DNA of 64,000 bases, taken from NCBI GenBank assembly GCA_032191485.1, contig JAVDOI010000006.1, positions 27,905,384 through 27,969,383 on the forward strand, written 5' to 3'. Below are positions 37,697 to 49,454 of this stretch, piece after piece. The position numbers and the translations under genes are program-made. Each line of letters opens with the position of its first letter. Positions within the stretch are counted from its first letter, which is position 1. Source of the stretch: Leptoclinus maculatus (taxonomy: Eukaryota > Chordata > Actinopteri > Perciformes > Stichaeidae). The notes beneath the pieces were generated by a model. That model had not been told where the DNA came from. It was given only the letters and a program-made list of their open reading frames with translations, and did not search any database.

Positions 37697-38559
37697 CTCG
37701 TGTCTCCTTACCTCCTCATCCCTCACTCCCTACTCTGGTGTTCTCGTGTCTCCTTACCTCCTCATCCCTCACTCCCTACTCTGGTGTTCTCATGTCTCCT
37801 TACCTCCTCATCCCTCACTCCCTACCCCGGTGTTCTCATGTCTCCTTACCTCCTCATCCCTCACTCCCTACGCTGGTGTTCTCGTGTCTCCTTACCTCCT
37901 CCTCCCTCACTCCCTACCCCGGTGTTCTCATGTCTCCTTACCTCCTCATCCCTCACTCCCTACTCTGGTGTTCTCATGTCTCCTTACCTCCTCATCCCTC
38001 ACTCCCTACCCTGGTGTTCTCATGTCTCCTTACCTCCTCCTCCCTCACTCCCTACCCCGGTGTTCTCATGTCTCCTTACCTCCTCATCCCTCACTCCCTA
38101 CCCCGGTGTTCTCATGTCTCCTTACCTCCTCATCCCTCACTCCCTACCCTGGTGTTCTCATGTCTCCTTACCTCCTCCTCCCTCACTCCCTACCCCGGTG
38201 TTCTCATGTCTCCTTACCTCCTCATCCCTCACTCCCTACCCCGGTGTTCTCATGTCTCCTTACCTCCTCATCCCTCACTCCCTACTCTGGTGTTCTCATG
38301 TCTCCTTACCTCCTCATCCCTCACTCCCTACCCTGGTGTTCTCATGTCTCCTTACCTCCTCATCCCTCACTCCCTACCCTGGTGTCTCATGTCTCCTTAC
38401 CTCCTCCTCCCTCACTCCCTACTCTGGTGTTCTCATGTCTCCTTACCTCCTCATCCCTCACTCCCTACCCTGGTGTTCTCATGTCTCCTTACCTCCTCAT
38501 CCCTCACTCCCTACGCTGGTGTTCTCGTGTCTCCTTACCTCCTCCTCCCTCACTCCCTA
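37697..38559. repeat. 46-bp VNTR (about 19 units)
   Basis: The unit is TGGTGTTCTCATGTCTCCTT followed by ACCTCCTCATCCCTCACTCC and CTACTC. Variable sites are ATG/GTG-like CATG/CGTG, CATCC/CCTCC and TACTC/TACCC/TACGC. One unit near 38385 has a one-base deletion. Since 46 is one more than a multiple of 3 and the unit is stop-free, all three + frames stay open for 286-336 codons; none is a gene. The right edge runs into CTAACTGTCCATGCTGG of the host transposon, where copy A (3335-3365) has a single CCCTCACTCCCTAACTG-like copy. Confidence 0.95.
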
Positions 38560-38794
38560 ACTGTCCATGCTGGATCTGTCCCCGTTGTTTTAAAAAGATA
38601 AATAAGTTATTATCATGACGTCATCCAGCGAGTCAAACCTGTCTGGTGTACAGCTAGTAGAGAAGCTTCATGTACTGCTTCTCTTTCCTGCTAGTCTGCT
38701 GTCTGATTGTGAGGTCAGGCTGATCTGGGATCAGCTCTTTGGCCTGTAGTTTCTCCTCTCAGTTCTCCTCTCACACGGTCTTGGAGGAGAAGTG

Positions 38795-39500
38795 GGCCAA
38801 ATCCCAATGTCCCCCCTAAACCCTAAGCCCTGAACCCTCAAGGACTTAATTGATGTCACCTGGTAAGTGGTTGAGTGTGAGAGACTGTGAGGGCTTCAAA
38901 TGGTGTAAATAGGAATGGGACAGGACTTTGCTGCAACATATCACGTTACCATGAAAACGACAAAAAATATGATGTATAATTGTGTGTATTTATTTTATAC
39001 TTTGTACTCCCTGATTTGAATGTCTTCCAGGCTCTTTCCTCAAAAGATGAGGTCATTTCATATAATCTATTTACTCGTTTTTTCAAAACAGCTTCAATGA
39101 CAAAATCAAATATTTGATGAATAAATAAATAAATATCCTCTGATTTCATGTTTATTTTTGTTCTATCTTTAACCCTTAATGTTTCTGAGTAAATGTATTA
39201 CTCCAGGCTGAACACACGTGATCCGTCCTCTTTGTTTACCTTTTTTTTTACGTCTTCATGCGTCCACTGGTAACCCCGTGTTTAATGTCACATTGCAATG
39301 ATTTGTGGGTAATTCCCTTAGGCTAAGTCAGCATACCATGCTGACTTACGGAAAGGGTTCATAAAGGGCTCAAAATGTCTGCAAGAGAGCCCTCAAACAC
39401 TTGACGATTTGACAGTGGGACAGCCCTAAACCCTCACGGACTTCGCGGGAGCGCGCCTCAAAGTCTGTGAGTCCGTAAGGGGGGACATTGGGATTTGGCC
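38795..39500. mobile_element. MITE with about 20-bp perfect inverted ends
   Basis: GGCCAAATCCCAATGTCCCC at the left is exactly mirrored by GGGGACATTGGGATTTGGCC at the right. GTG flanks both sides (38792-38794 and 39501-39503), a possible 3-bp target duplication. The host transposon continues on both sides, so this is a secondary insertion absent from copy A. No transposase; the superfamily is uncertain. Confidence 0.8.
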
Positions 39501-39939
39501 GTGCTCACGCTCGCGCTCGCCTGTAGAGACTAGTCCTGACGAGGACGCGCAGCTCGGGGCAGAACGACTTTGACCCCAAGCTGAATCTATTTGAGGAAGC
39601 TGATTGGCTAAATTGTATGTCACTCATTTATATCTTTAATCAGCAATTGGCTAAACTGCTTCATAGACCCGCCTCCTGTGGGCCAGTTCTCCATGGCCCC
39701 AGAGCTGCTGAGACATGCAGACAGGCGGAGAGGACGAGGAGGAAAAGCAGATATTTTGCTCAGATATCATCATTTACAAATATTACTGGGTACATTCCAT
39801 ATTTCAAAAACACAAATATTTTACAATTTGTAAAATGTATTATTATTATAATTTTTGGTTTGTTTTTACTGATATCAAATTGGGTATCAAGAATTATAGA
39901 ATTTCACTGGTATTGGCATCGACTACAAACTTCCTTTTT

Positions 39940-40560
39940 TTTTGTGATCACATTTTTATTGATTTTCAAGATATGCATTAAAAATCAACCATACATTACA
40001 ATGAATGCATATATGCATATATATATAATCACACATACATATATACATACACGCCCATACACATAAATAAATATAAACAATATTAATAGAGAAAGAGAAA
40101 AATAAAAAGAGAAAAAAAAGATGTACACATAGAAATAATGAAATAAGAAAAAATCTAAGTAATACACATACACATATTCTGTAACCCCCCCCTCCCCTGG
40201 CGACGCTCACCCCCCTTATACATCTCCATATAATATACTAGGGAATATGTTCTAATATAATCAATTACATAGATTCTTGAATTTTATTGAGGATTCTAGT
40301 TCAGGATGAGATAGTTCTTCCTTTAGCTCCATGCATTCTAGCTACTGAGAGTTCCATATTTACAACATCAAGATAACTAGTTAGCCACTGGGATTTTGTG
40401 AGAGTATGTGGAGGACTCCATCGCAATGCCAGCATTTTTTTTGCGGCTGTTAGGCCGGTTAGTAAGGTGCGTTTTTGTTGCTGTGATAGTTTTAGCAAAG
40501 TCATTTAGGAGCAGTACAGTCGGAATGCATGGAACTACATAGTTCAGAACATCGGTCAGT
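39940..40560 (-). mobile_element. L1/Tx1-type LINE ORF2 C-terminal remnant
   Basis: On the minus strand, 40504 down to 40301 gives LLTGLTAAKKMLALRW and SQWLTSYLDVVNMELSVAR, typical of fish L1/Tx1-like ORF2 C-termini and related to the block at 10136-10462. The 3' part (39940-40230) is A-rich and low complexity. Confidence 0.7.
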
Positions 40561-40569
40561 CATGTACGA

Positions 40570-41030
40570 CTTTAAAGTTTCGTAAAATGTCGATATTTTT
40601 TGGTGAACGGCCGTTTGGTGAACGGCTAAAACGCGGCGAACAGCGCCGCGTTTTAGCGCCAACACCATATCCCAACACGCCCGTGTTCAAACCCCTCTAG
40701 TCTGGGCCTGGTTGGTCGGACTGCGTAGCCTCGCCTCTACCCCCGTCAATACAAGTTGTTGCCCCGCCGGCCTGTTCCGAGGAACGACGGGCCGCCCCCG
40801 GCACCAATGATGAGTGCCCGCCCCTTCGGAACCATAAATCTTAGTGCCGTGCGCCTCTGGGTACCCAACTCTCCTCCCTCCTCTGGAGGGAGCACGGGGG
40901 GTTCAATGTCTCCTCCCCCGCTCTGGCCTCGGCTGTAGCGGGATGGAGCGCCCGGGGGTTTGTTATCCCCTTCGAAACCTCTGTCTGTGAAACCTGGCCT
41001 TGGCAAAAAATAAATAAATAATGTTGGATA
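40570..41030. other. GC-rich block with a perfect 14-bp hairpin
   Basis: TTGGTGAACGGC is repeated in tandem (40600-40627), followed by the hairpin arms GCTAAAACGCGGCG (40625-40638) and CGCCGCGTTTTAGC (40644-40657) around a 5-base loop. The rest to 41030 is GC-rich and open on both strands without recognised motifs. It may be part of the neighbouring LINE or another repeat. Confidence 0.5.
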
Positions 41031-41040
41031 CATATCTTCT

Positions 41041-42294
41041 ATATACATATTATTGTGTTTGTGTCTATAGTTGGGACTCCTAAAATCTAGACCACTGTCA
41101 TGTAATGTGATACAAAATTTGATATGTACTACTTTGGGGGGGGTCTGGAAAAGTAGTACTCTTTATACTACTGTGAAAATGTTGCTAACTTTGGATGACC
41201 CCTAAGTTCGGTGAAGACTCGTTCAATATACAGAGGTTTGTAAGAGGATACAGAAAAGGAGTACAGCTTTGATACAGAAAGCCACGTCGTATACATATGT
41301 TGCTGTTATTGTGTGTCATGTAATTGAATTTGGGTCATTTAAATGACATGCCATGAAAATAAAACATTCAAACCTTGATCCACTCACTGAATTTAATATA
41401 AATTATTGAAACAGCTGACACGTTTTTCTGCACATTAATTTGATTTCAGAGCAGCAATGCAATCTGCACGGATTCTTACCATCATGGCTACCCATAGCTG
41501 CTCATATATAATACAAAGGCCTTCCACTCTGACAGATTTAATTGCTATGTCCATGGCTCAACCACCTGGCACCATTTATTCAACAATACACATCACAGGA
41601 ACTTATACAATCAGTTAAAATAACTACATGACCTAATCCCACCTGCCAACAGTGCCCTGCATCCAAATCATGAGGATGAAAAACAGCACCAGAGCACATC
41701 AATAATTTATTTAATTTTTCAATTTGAAACAAAAATTAATAGAATTCATTAAAAAGTCATGCCTAAAGAAGAACACTGAAATGTTTTCAGTTATACTTTC
41801 AAATGTGGTGACAGTGTCAGAGGACTTCTGTTGAAACGATGCAGGATTGGGGACTGTATAGCCTACGAGTTACATCCATTTTCATCAATTTTGTGTCAGG
41901 AATTACATTTTGGGACAAACCTGTTATCACCGAGATTACGTTGTATTAGTATTATTTTTATTTAATGTCGTACACTAGATTCCATTGTCATTGTTTTTTA
42001 CCTAGTCGTTCCTTTTTATATTAACCCATTGAATCAAAGTGGGATGAGAATGAATGCATCAATATGCTTCAGATGAAGCTCTTGTTAAATCATCTAATAG
42101 CTTCTAAAACATCCTTTCTGATGGGCGAATCTCAGAAAGTCCAACAATCACACCCACGTCCCACAGCTACTTCTCGCAGTTATTGCGAGTGCCACCAAGT
42201 GCAACATCATTAATGTTTGTGTTCGTTATCCCATTTGTATGAGTGATCCCCTCAGACTATCCACCCATTCATCACCAACTCCACAGCATCAGAG
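41041..42294. other. Non-coding stretch, no recognised feature
   Basis: AT-rich, short open frames only. Confidence 0.5.
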
Positions 42295-42454
42295 GTGGAG
42301 CGGGTTGTCTTTAAATAAGAAGACGAGTGGTTCGATCCCCTGGCTCCTCCAGTCCATGTCGATGTGTCCTTGGGCAAGACTAGACTGTGCCTGCGCTGTA
42401 TGAATCGGTGTTGGTTAGTCCAGATGTCCAAACCAACCATTCATGGTAGCCCCA
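42295..42454 (+). repeat. tRNA-like repeat element, partial copy
   Basis: GTGGAGCGGGTTGTC, then the B-box-like GGTTCGATCCCCTGGCTCC and the CCATGTCGATGTGTCCTTGG block. The A-box half is degraded and the interior is mostly lost. Confidence 0.7.
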
Positions 42455-42900
42455 GTGGTGGGCCGTCAGGGCCTGCAAAGCCTTCTCTGCTGGCCTAAAC
42501 AGAATCACAAAGTTATAGCTATTTTATAATTACATTTTTCTTATTATAATTTATAAAAATATTTTTACCATTATCTTATTTTCTCATTGCACAGCTACTG
42601 TCTTCCTCAGTTGCTCTGCTTCCAGTGCAGCTTGTTTTAAGTAGAGCTTTTATCCAATCAGAGTTCACCTCTGTGTCTCTAGGTAAGAAGAGAGGCCCGA
42701 GGCCTGCAGACTCACAAGTGAATCCATGTGCAGTTTAAGTGAATGGGGACGATATTGTTGATTGTCATAGTCTTCAACCAATCAGAGTTAGTTTGACATG
42801 TTGGGTGTATTCTTTGACGTGCCAGAGCCTGCTAGCTGGCCTACAAGTACGTGATTGGTCAGTGAACAGCAGCTCTGGTAAGTTAACTGCTTTTGTTTTT
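42455..42900 (+). mobile_element. hAT-like non-autonomous element (CAGTGGTGGGCCGT end), copy 1
   Basis: Starts CAGTGGTGGGCCGTCAGGGC. Its blocks TTGCACAGCTACTGTCTTCC, TTGCTCTGCTTCCAGTGCAG, TAGAGCTTTTATCCAATCAG and CAAGTACGTGATTGGTCAGT recur as reverse complements at 52500-52800. No coding sequence. Confidence 0.65.
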
Positions 42901-43019
42901 ACATCTGCAGTAGCTTTAATATGCTTGTTTGTATATTGTTATTTGTACTACTTGTTCTTATGAAGATGGATTTTTGTTTGGTTTTATATGTGATAGGAAC
43001 CATTGTTACGTCCTATGTT

Positions 43020-43375
43020 GCTCTGGGGACATATTTAGCCGGTGCCGGTGTTGCCAACTTGCCGACTTTCTCGCTAAATCTGGTGACTTTCCAAACCCTC
43101 ATGGAGACTTCTTTTGTCAAAAGCTACTAGCGACAAATCTAGAGACTTTTCTGGTGTTTTGACTCGATGACGTTAAAACACGTACGTTCTACAGTTACTG
43201 TGGTGAACGAGCAGCGGGTGCTGCCGTGAGCCCCTCCTCCGCCCCAAAGCACTCACAGTTACTCTCACAGAAGAGGAGACGCTGCAGTCAGAGCAGAGAG
43301 GAGACGCACTCTCTGCGTATTCTCTACAGTTAGTGTATTTATAGGTGTTGAGCTTAATTTTTACATGAAACAAAT
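43020..43375. repeat. Fish DNA-transposon fragment
   Basis: GTTGCCAACTTGCCGACTTT, then CTAGCGACAAATCTAGAGAC and an AGAGGAGACGC-rich part. A related terminal piece, CCTGCAAACTTGTCGCTTTT, lies at about 43921, in a non-coding stretch that extends to 44566. Confidence 0.4.
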
Positions 43376-43420
43376 AATAACCGTAGCTGTGTTTCAGCTG
43401 CAGGACAGCAGTGAAGGCTC

Positions 43421-43512
43421 AGGTGGGTAGCCCACATGGTGACATGTAGTGTTAAAGTGCTTTGAGTGGTTGGACGACTAGAAAGGCTCTATCCAAGTAT
43501 AAATCCATTTAC
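43421..43512 (+). repeat. tRNA-like repeat element, internal fragment
   Basis: GGTAGCCCACATGGTGACAT, then TTAAAGTGCTTTGAGTGGTT and GACTAGAAAGGCTCTAT match the central part of the 1381-1822 and 59640-59885 elements read on the opposite strand. Neither tRNA-like end is kept. Confidence 0.6.
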
Positions 43513-44566
43513 TATTTACTTCCTGCATGGCACTGAATGTATACTGGCCACCATTCTGAAAAAAAATTCATAGAAGATTGTTCGGATGCCCGAGCGGCCA
43601 TGGAGGCAAATGAGCCGATCAGGAGTCGAGAAGAGGTTTCGGATGAATCTTCATTAATTTTTTTACATTTGAACAACACACAAACAGATGAGCTCCTTAT
43701 ATACACATGGTCCCTCTAATTAGTCCAGACATACCATATACAGGTAAGTATATAGATAACAATATATGTGCAATAAATATTTACATGATTTCACCCACTC
43801 AAAAGATATCAATAATAATTTACAAATATGTACACTCCCTATAAATAGAGTAAATTATGAACACATAATTTATCCAACTAAACAGAGCAACACGTATTTT
43901 AACTTCCCCCCTACCCCATACCTGCAAACTTGTCGCTTTTCGCCGCTTTGAATCAAAAATATGTGTTCCACGTGAAACGTGAAGTTCCGTTATGTTCCGT
44001 TACCGTTCAGACTTGCTGGGTTAAGTTATCGTCCGCTACATGCGGAGCTACATGCGGAACTCTCGACTTTTAACGTTCGTCATTATCGCGAATTAGGAGG
44101 AAAAAACGTAACGTGATGAAACATGAAGCCCCCCCCCGTGTTCCGGTTCAGTTCACGCGGTCACTCGTTAACGTTAAACCAGAACACCGGCGGATCTGGT
44201 TGCAGTTTTTAACTCAAAGTAGAATGAAAGGCCCAGATACTGATGAGATGATGAGGTCAAAGAGCTTCAGGGCTGAGCTGTGAGTGGAGCTGGGCCTGGA
44301 TAAAGGTGGAGGTCTACACAGACGTGAGTACAGCTTCCTGCTGTCAGTGTTTTAAATACATTGATGAGGCAGGTCTGCTGAATGCAGCCTCTGCTCCAAG
44401 AGATAAAGTACAGCAACAAGGGCTCACGTGCCCTCTCATCACACTACCAGACACTGTTCACTGTGATGACCACAGCCAGAGGAGATTATCATTTTAATTT
44501 AAATAATAGAACTGGATTGAATGCATATTAATTGCAAATAGAAGATAGGCCACTATTCTAACAGCT
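43513..44566. other. Non-coding stretch left of minisatellite array 2
   Basis: Small transposon piece near 43921, poly-C run at about 44130. No exon recognised. Confidence 0.45.
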
Positions 44567-47500
44567 GTACAGTAACAGTAGAAGTTAATATGAAGACGTA
44601 CAGTAACAGTAGAAGTTAATATGAAGATGTACAGTAACAGTAGAAGTTAATATGAAGATGTACAGTAACAGTGGAAGTTAATATGAAGACGTACAGTAAC
44701 AGTAGAAGTTAATATGAAGACGTACAGTAACAGTAGAAGTTAATATGAAGACATACAGTAACAGTAGAAGTTAATATGAAGACATACAGTAACAGTAGAA
44801 GTTAATATGAAGACGTACAGTAACAGTAGAAGTTAATATGAAGATGTACAGTAACAGTAGAAGTTAATATGAAGACGTACAGTAACAGTAGAAGTTAATA
44901 TGAAGATGTACAGTAACAGTAGAAGTTAATATGAAGATGTACAGTAACAGTGGAAGTTAATATGAAGACGTACAGTAACAGTAGAAGTTAATATGAAGAC
45001 GTACAGTAACAGTAGAAGTTAATATGAAGACATACAGTAACAGTAGAAGTTAATATGAAGACATACAGTAACAGTAGAAGTTAATATGAAGACATACAGT
45101 AACAGTAGAAGTTAATATGAAGACGTACAGTAACAGTAGAAGTTAATATGAAGACATACAGTAACAGTAGAAGTTAATATGAAGACGTACAGTAACAGTA
45201 GAAGTTAATATGAAGACATACAGTAACAGTAGAAGTTAATATGAAGACGTACAGTAACAGTATAAGTTAATATGAAGACGTACAGTAACAGTAGAAGTTA
45301 ATATGAAGACGTACAGTAACAGTAGAAGTTAATATGAAGATGTACAGTAGAAGTTAATATGAAGACGTACAGTAACAGTAGAAGTTAACATGAAGACGTA
45401 CAGTAACAGTAGAAGTTAATATGAAGACATACAGTAACAGTAGAAGTTAATATGAAGACATACAGTAACAGTAGAAGTTAATATGAAGACGTACAGTAAC
45501 AGTAGAAGTTAATATGAAGACATACAGTAACAGTAGAAGTTAATATGAAGACGTACAGTAACAGTAGAAGTTAATATGAAGACATACAGTAACAGTAGAA
45601 GTTAATATGAAGACGTACAGTAACAGTAGAAGTTAATATGAAGACATACAGTAACAGTAGAAGTTAATATGAAGACGTACAGTGACAGTAGAAGTTAATA
45701 TGAAGACGTACAGTAACAGTAGAAGTTAATATGAAGACGTACAGTAACAGTAGAAGTTAATATGAAGACATACAGTAACAGTAGAAGTTAATATGAAGAC
45801 ATACAGTAACAGTAGAAGTTAATATGAAGACGTACAGTAACAGTAGAAGTTAATATGAAGACGTACAGTAACAGTAGAAGTTAATATGAAGATGTACAGT
45901 AACAGTAGAAGTTAATATGAAGACGTACAGTAGAAGTTAATATGAAGACGTACAGTAACAGTAGAAGTTAACATGAAGACGTACAGTAACAGTAGAAGTT
46001 AATATGAAGACGTACAGTAACAGTAGAAGTTAATATGAAGACGTACAGTAACAGTAGAAGTTAATATGAAGACGTACAGTAACAGTAGAAGTTAATATGA
46101 AGACGTACAGTAACAGTAGAAGTTAATATGAAGACGTACAGTAACAGTAGAAGTTAATATGAAGACGTACAGTAACAGTAGAAGTTAATATGAAGACGTA
46201 CAGTAACAGTAGAAGTTAATATGAAGACGTACAGTAACAGTAGAAGTTAATATGAAGACGTACAGTAACAGTAGAAGTTAATATGAAGACGTACAGTAAC
46301 AGTAGAAGTTAATATGAAGACGTACAGTAACAGTAGAAGTTAATATGAAGACGTACAGTAACAGTAGAAGTTAATATGAAGACGTACAGTAACAGTAGAA
46401 GTTAATATGAAGACGTACAGTAACAGTAGAAGTTAATATGAAGACGTACAGTAACAGTAGAAGTTAATATGAAGACGTACAGTAACAGTAGAAGTTAATA
46501 TGAAGACGTACAGTAACAGTAGAAGTTAATATGAAGACGTACAGTAACAGTAGAAGTTAATATGAAGACGTACAGTAACAGTAGAAGTTAATATGAAGAC
46601 GTACAGTAACAGTAGAAGTTAATATGAAGACGTACAGTAACAGTAGAAGTTAATATGAAGACGTACAGTAACAGTAGAAGTTAATATGAAGACGTACAGT
46701 AACAGTAGAAGTTAATATGAAGACGTACAGTAACAGTAGAAGTTAATATGAAGACGTACAGTAACAGTAGAAGTTAATATGAAGACGTACAGTAACAGTA
46801 GAAGTTAATATGAAGACGTACAGTAACAGTAGAAGTTAATATGAAGACGTACAGTAACAGTAGAAGTTAATATGAAGACGTACAGTAACAGTAGAAGTTA
46901 ATATGAAGACGTACAGTAACAGTAGAAGTTAATATGAAGACGTACAGTAACAGTAGAAGTTAATATGAAGACGTACAGTAACAGTAGAAGTTAATATGAA
47001 GACGTACAGTAACAGTAGAAGTTAATATGAAGACGTACAGTAACAGTAGAAGTTAATATGAAGACGTACAGTAACAGTAGAAGTTAATATGAAGACGTAC
47101 AGTAACAGTAGAAGTTAATATGAAGACGTACAGTAACAGTAGAAGTTAATATGAAGACGTACAGTAACAGTAGAAGTTAATATGAAGACGTACAGTAACA
47201 GTAGAAGTTAATATGAAGACGTACAGTAACAGTAGAAGTTAATATGAAGACGTACAGTAACAGTAGAAGTTAATATGAAGACGTACAGTAACAGTAGAAG
47301 TTAATATGAAGACGTACAGTAACAGTAGAAGTTAATATGAAGACGTACAGTAACAGTAGAAGTTAATATGAAGACGTACAGTAACAGTAGAAGTTAATAT
47401 GAAGACGTACAGTAACAGTAGAAGTTAATATGAAGACGTACAGTAACAGTAGAAGTTAATATGAAGACGTACAGTAACAGTAGAAGTTAATATGAAGACG

Positions 47501-48001
47501 TACAGTAACAGTAGAAGTTAATATGAAGACGTACAGTAACAGTAGAAGTTAATATGAAGACGTACAGTAACAGTAGAAGTTAATATGAAGACGTACAGTA
47601 ACAGTAGAAGTTAATATGAAGACGTACAGTAACAGTAGAAGTTAATATGAAGACTGTACAGTAACAGTAGAAGTTAATATGAAGACGTACAGTAACAGTA
47701 GAAGTTAATATGAAGACGTACAGTAACAGTAGAAGTTAATATGAAGACGTACAGTAACAGTAGAAGTTAATATGAAGACGTACAGTAACAGTAGAAGTTA
47801 ATATGAAGACGTACAGTAACAGTAGAAGTTAATATGAAGACGTACAGTAACAGTAGAAGTTAATATGAAGACGTACAGTAACAGTAGAAGTTAATATGAA
47901 GACGTACAGTAACAGTAGAAGTTAATATGAAGACGTACAGTAACAGTAGAAGTTAATATGAAGACGTACAGTAACAGTAGAAGTTAATATGAAGACGTAC
48001 A
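44567..48001. repeat. 31-bp minisatellite array 2 (at least 110 units)
   Basis: Same 31-bp unit and orientation as the array at 14356. The first part (44567 to about 45960) is a mixture of ACGT, ACAT and ATGT units, with two 25-bp units that lack six bases (near 45345 and 45928). From about 45960 to 48001 the units are almost all the ACGT form and nearly identical; one has an extra T near 47653. The array ends in an assembly gap, so its true size is unknown. Confidence 0.97.
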
Positions 48002-48201
48002 NNNNNNNNNNNNNNNNNNNNNNNNNNNNNNNNNNNNNNNNNNNNNNNNNNNNNNNNNNNNNNNNNNNNNNNNNNNNNNNNNNNNNNNNNNNNNNNNNNN
48101 NNNNNNNNNNNNNNNNNNNNNNNNNNNNNNNNNNNNNNNNNNNNNNNNNNNNNNNNNNNNNNNNNNNNNNNNNNNNNNNNNNNNNNNNNNNNNNNNNNNN
48201 N
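48002..48201. other. Assembly gap (200 N)
   Basis: Exactly 200 unknown bases, starting within a minisatellite unit. The round number suggests a placeholder, not a measured length. Confidence 0.99.
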
Positions 48202-49448
48202 CCTTTCAAAATGTTCAGCTCTTTCAGGAGAGAGGTGATATGACTTTTCATATTTGTAATCTTTAAACTTTTTGAATTATTAAGCTTTTAGCTATTTTTC
48301 ATTTAATGGGTTGTCTATGGAGAAAATATTCAAATCCTGTTAAACTTGAACTTTACAGGCCTTTGCATCTTCTTCTCACTTCAGCTACAACACCATAGAT
48401 AGAACATTCAGCTAGAAGGGTTTCAGCAGTGCAGTTTAAATGCTTTCAGGCTTCAACATTATTCAGACAGGTAGTCTCCCAGTTCTGTATTTTCAGCAAT
48501 GTTTTTGCGATTCATTTCAGCTTTCAGCATTCCAACGCATTTTCAGCAGGAAATGCATTTTCTAGTTTAAGATATTGACATATCTCAACATCTATTGGAT
48601 GCTGTGCCACTTCTCGGACTTTGTGATTGTGAGCATGTTAGCATGCTGATTGTAGCATTTAGCTCAAAGCTTCACTGTGTTTCCGCCTGACAGAGCAGAG
48701 AGTTTTGATACACTTCAATTTGACTTGGTGTGTAAAAAAGACTAACATTAATGTGAAACCCCCCAAACTGGAACCCTTAAGTGTATATGTGTGTATAACA
48801 TTTAGCTTACTTTGTTCAGTTGGAAAGAGCCACAAGCGTCATAGCAACGACACATTGATTGACTGTAAAGCCTATTCAAGAATATAGTAGCATTGATTTC
48901 TTTCCGTGTCATGTAAAGAGGCACAATCCATGCAATAAAGAAGTGTCCTTTTTGTTTTAATGGGGTCTCATTATTATTATTATTATCTATTCAGTTCATG
49001 CTGAATAAAAGACTTAAAATACAATGAGACGTATTGCTCTGCTTCCTGTTGTTCCAGGTGGTTGTGTAATGAGGCAGATGTTGTCAGTGTTCTGGGAGTG
49101 TTGATCCTGAGTGCATCAAGTGTTTTGGTTCCGTCATGTGTTCTCAGTGCATTTTGCATGTTATATTAACTATTGTGCTGAATGTTGGTAAAGAGGATTG
49201 TCTGAACAGTTCTGAAAAAGACAACAAATCTGTAATTATTGATGAATTTTCTGAGGAGAAATTTCCCTCTGAGCTACAATGAAGTTTCCATCCCATAATG
49301 TAGTCCTGTTGTTATTTTTGTGGTGCTCGTTTTCATGTTTAATGGATGTGATGGATGTGCAATGGGTTATGTGTTCGACAGCTAACTAACCAGCATACCA
49401 CGCAGTATTGAATGCATTCCCTCTTCCCTCTCTCTGTGATTGGTGCAG
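48202..49448 (+). other. cadps intron, 3' portion
   Basis: Non-coding. A repeat piece with GAGCATGTTAGCATGCTGAT sits at about 48630. The intron ends in a pyrimidine-rich CCCTCTTCCCTCTCTCTGTG and TTGGTGCAG at 49448. Confidence 0.6.
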
Positions 49449-49454
49449 GTGAGT
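49436..49454 (+). promoter_or_regulatory. 3' splice site fused to a 5' splice-like motif
   Basis: The acceptor GGTGCAG is directly followed by GTGAGTCAG, the first codons of the exon. CAG|GTGAGT is also a near-consensus donor, giving the AG|GTRAGT arrangement of recursive splice sites. The acceptor role is supported by the conserved reading frame of the exon; the donor role is inference. Confidence 0.6.

Larger units (their letters stand above)
36134..39854 (+). mobile_element. hAT-like non-autonomous element, copy B, with nested insertions
   Basis: It starts CAGTGGCGGCTGGTGG and, read inversely, matches 2745-3892 (copy A): the GAATTCCCTGTGAGGG block, the AT-rich core, the CTAACTGTCCATGCTGG block, the ATGACGTCATCCAGCG block and the GATTCAGCTTGGGG block all appear in the same order. 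Compared with copy A it has gained an L2-like LINE, a 46-bp VNTR and a MITE. TTGGTTTG occurs just before the start (36126-36133) and at 39855-39862, a possible 8-bp target duplication, though the GC-rich terminus of copy A is missing at that end. Confidence 0.65.

Noticed and set aside
37591..38618. Three overlapping + frames of 286-336 codons
   Set aside because: Product of the 46-bp VNTR, where each frame cycles through the same three peptides.
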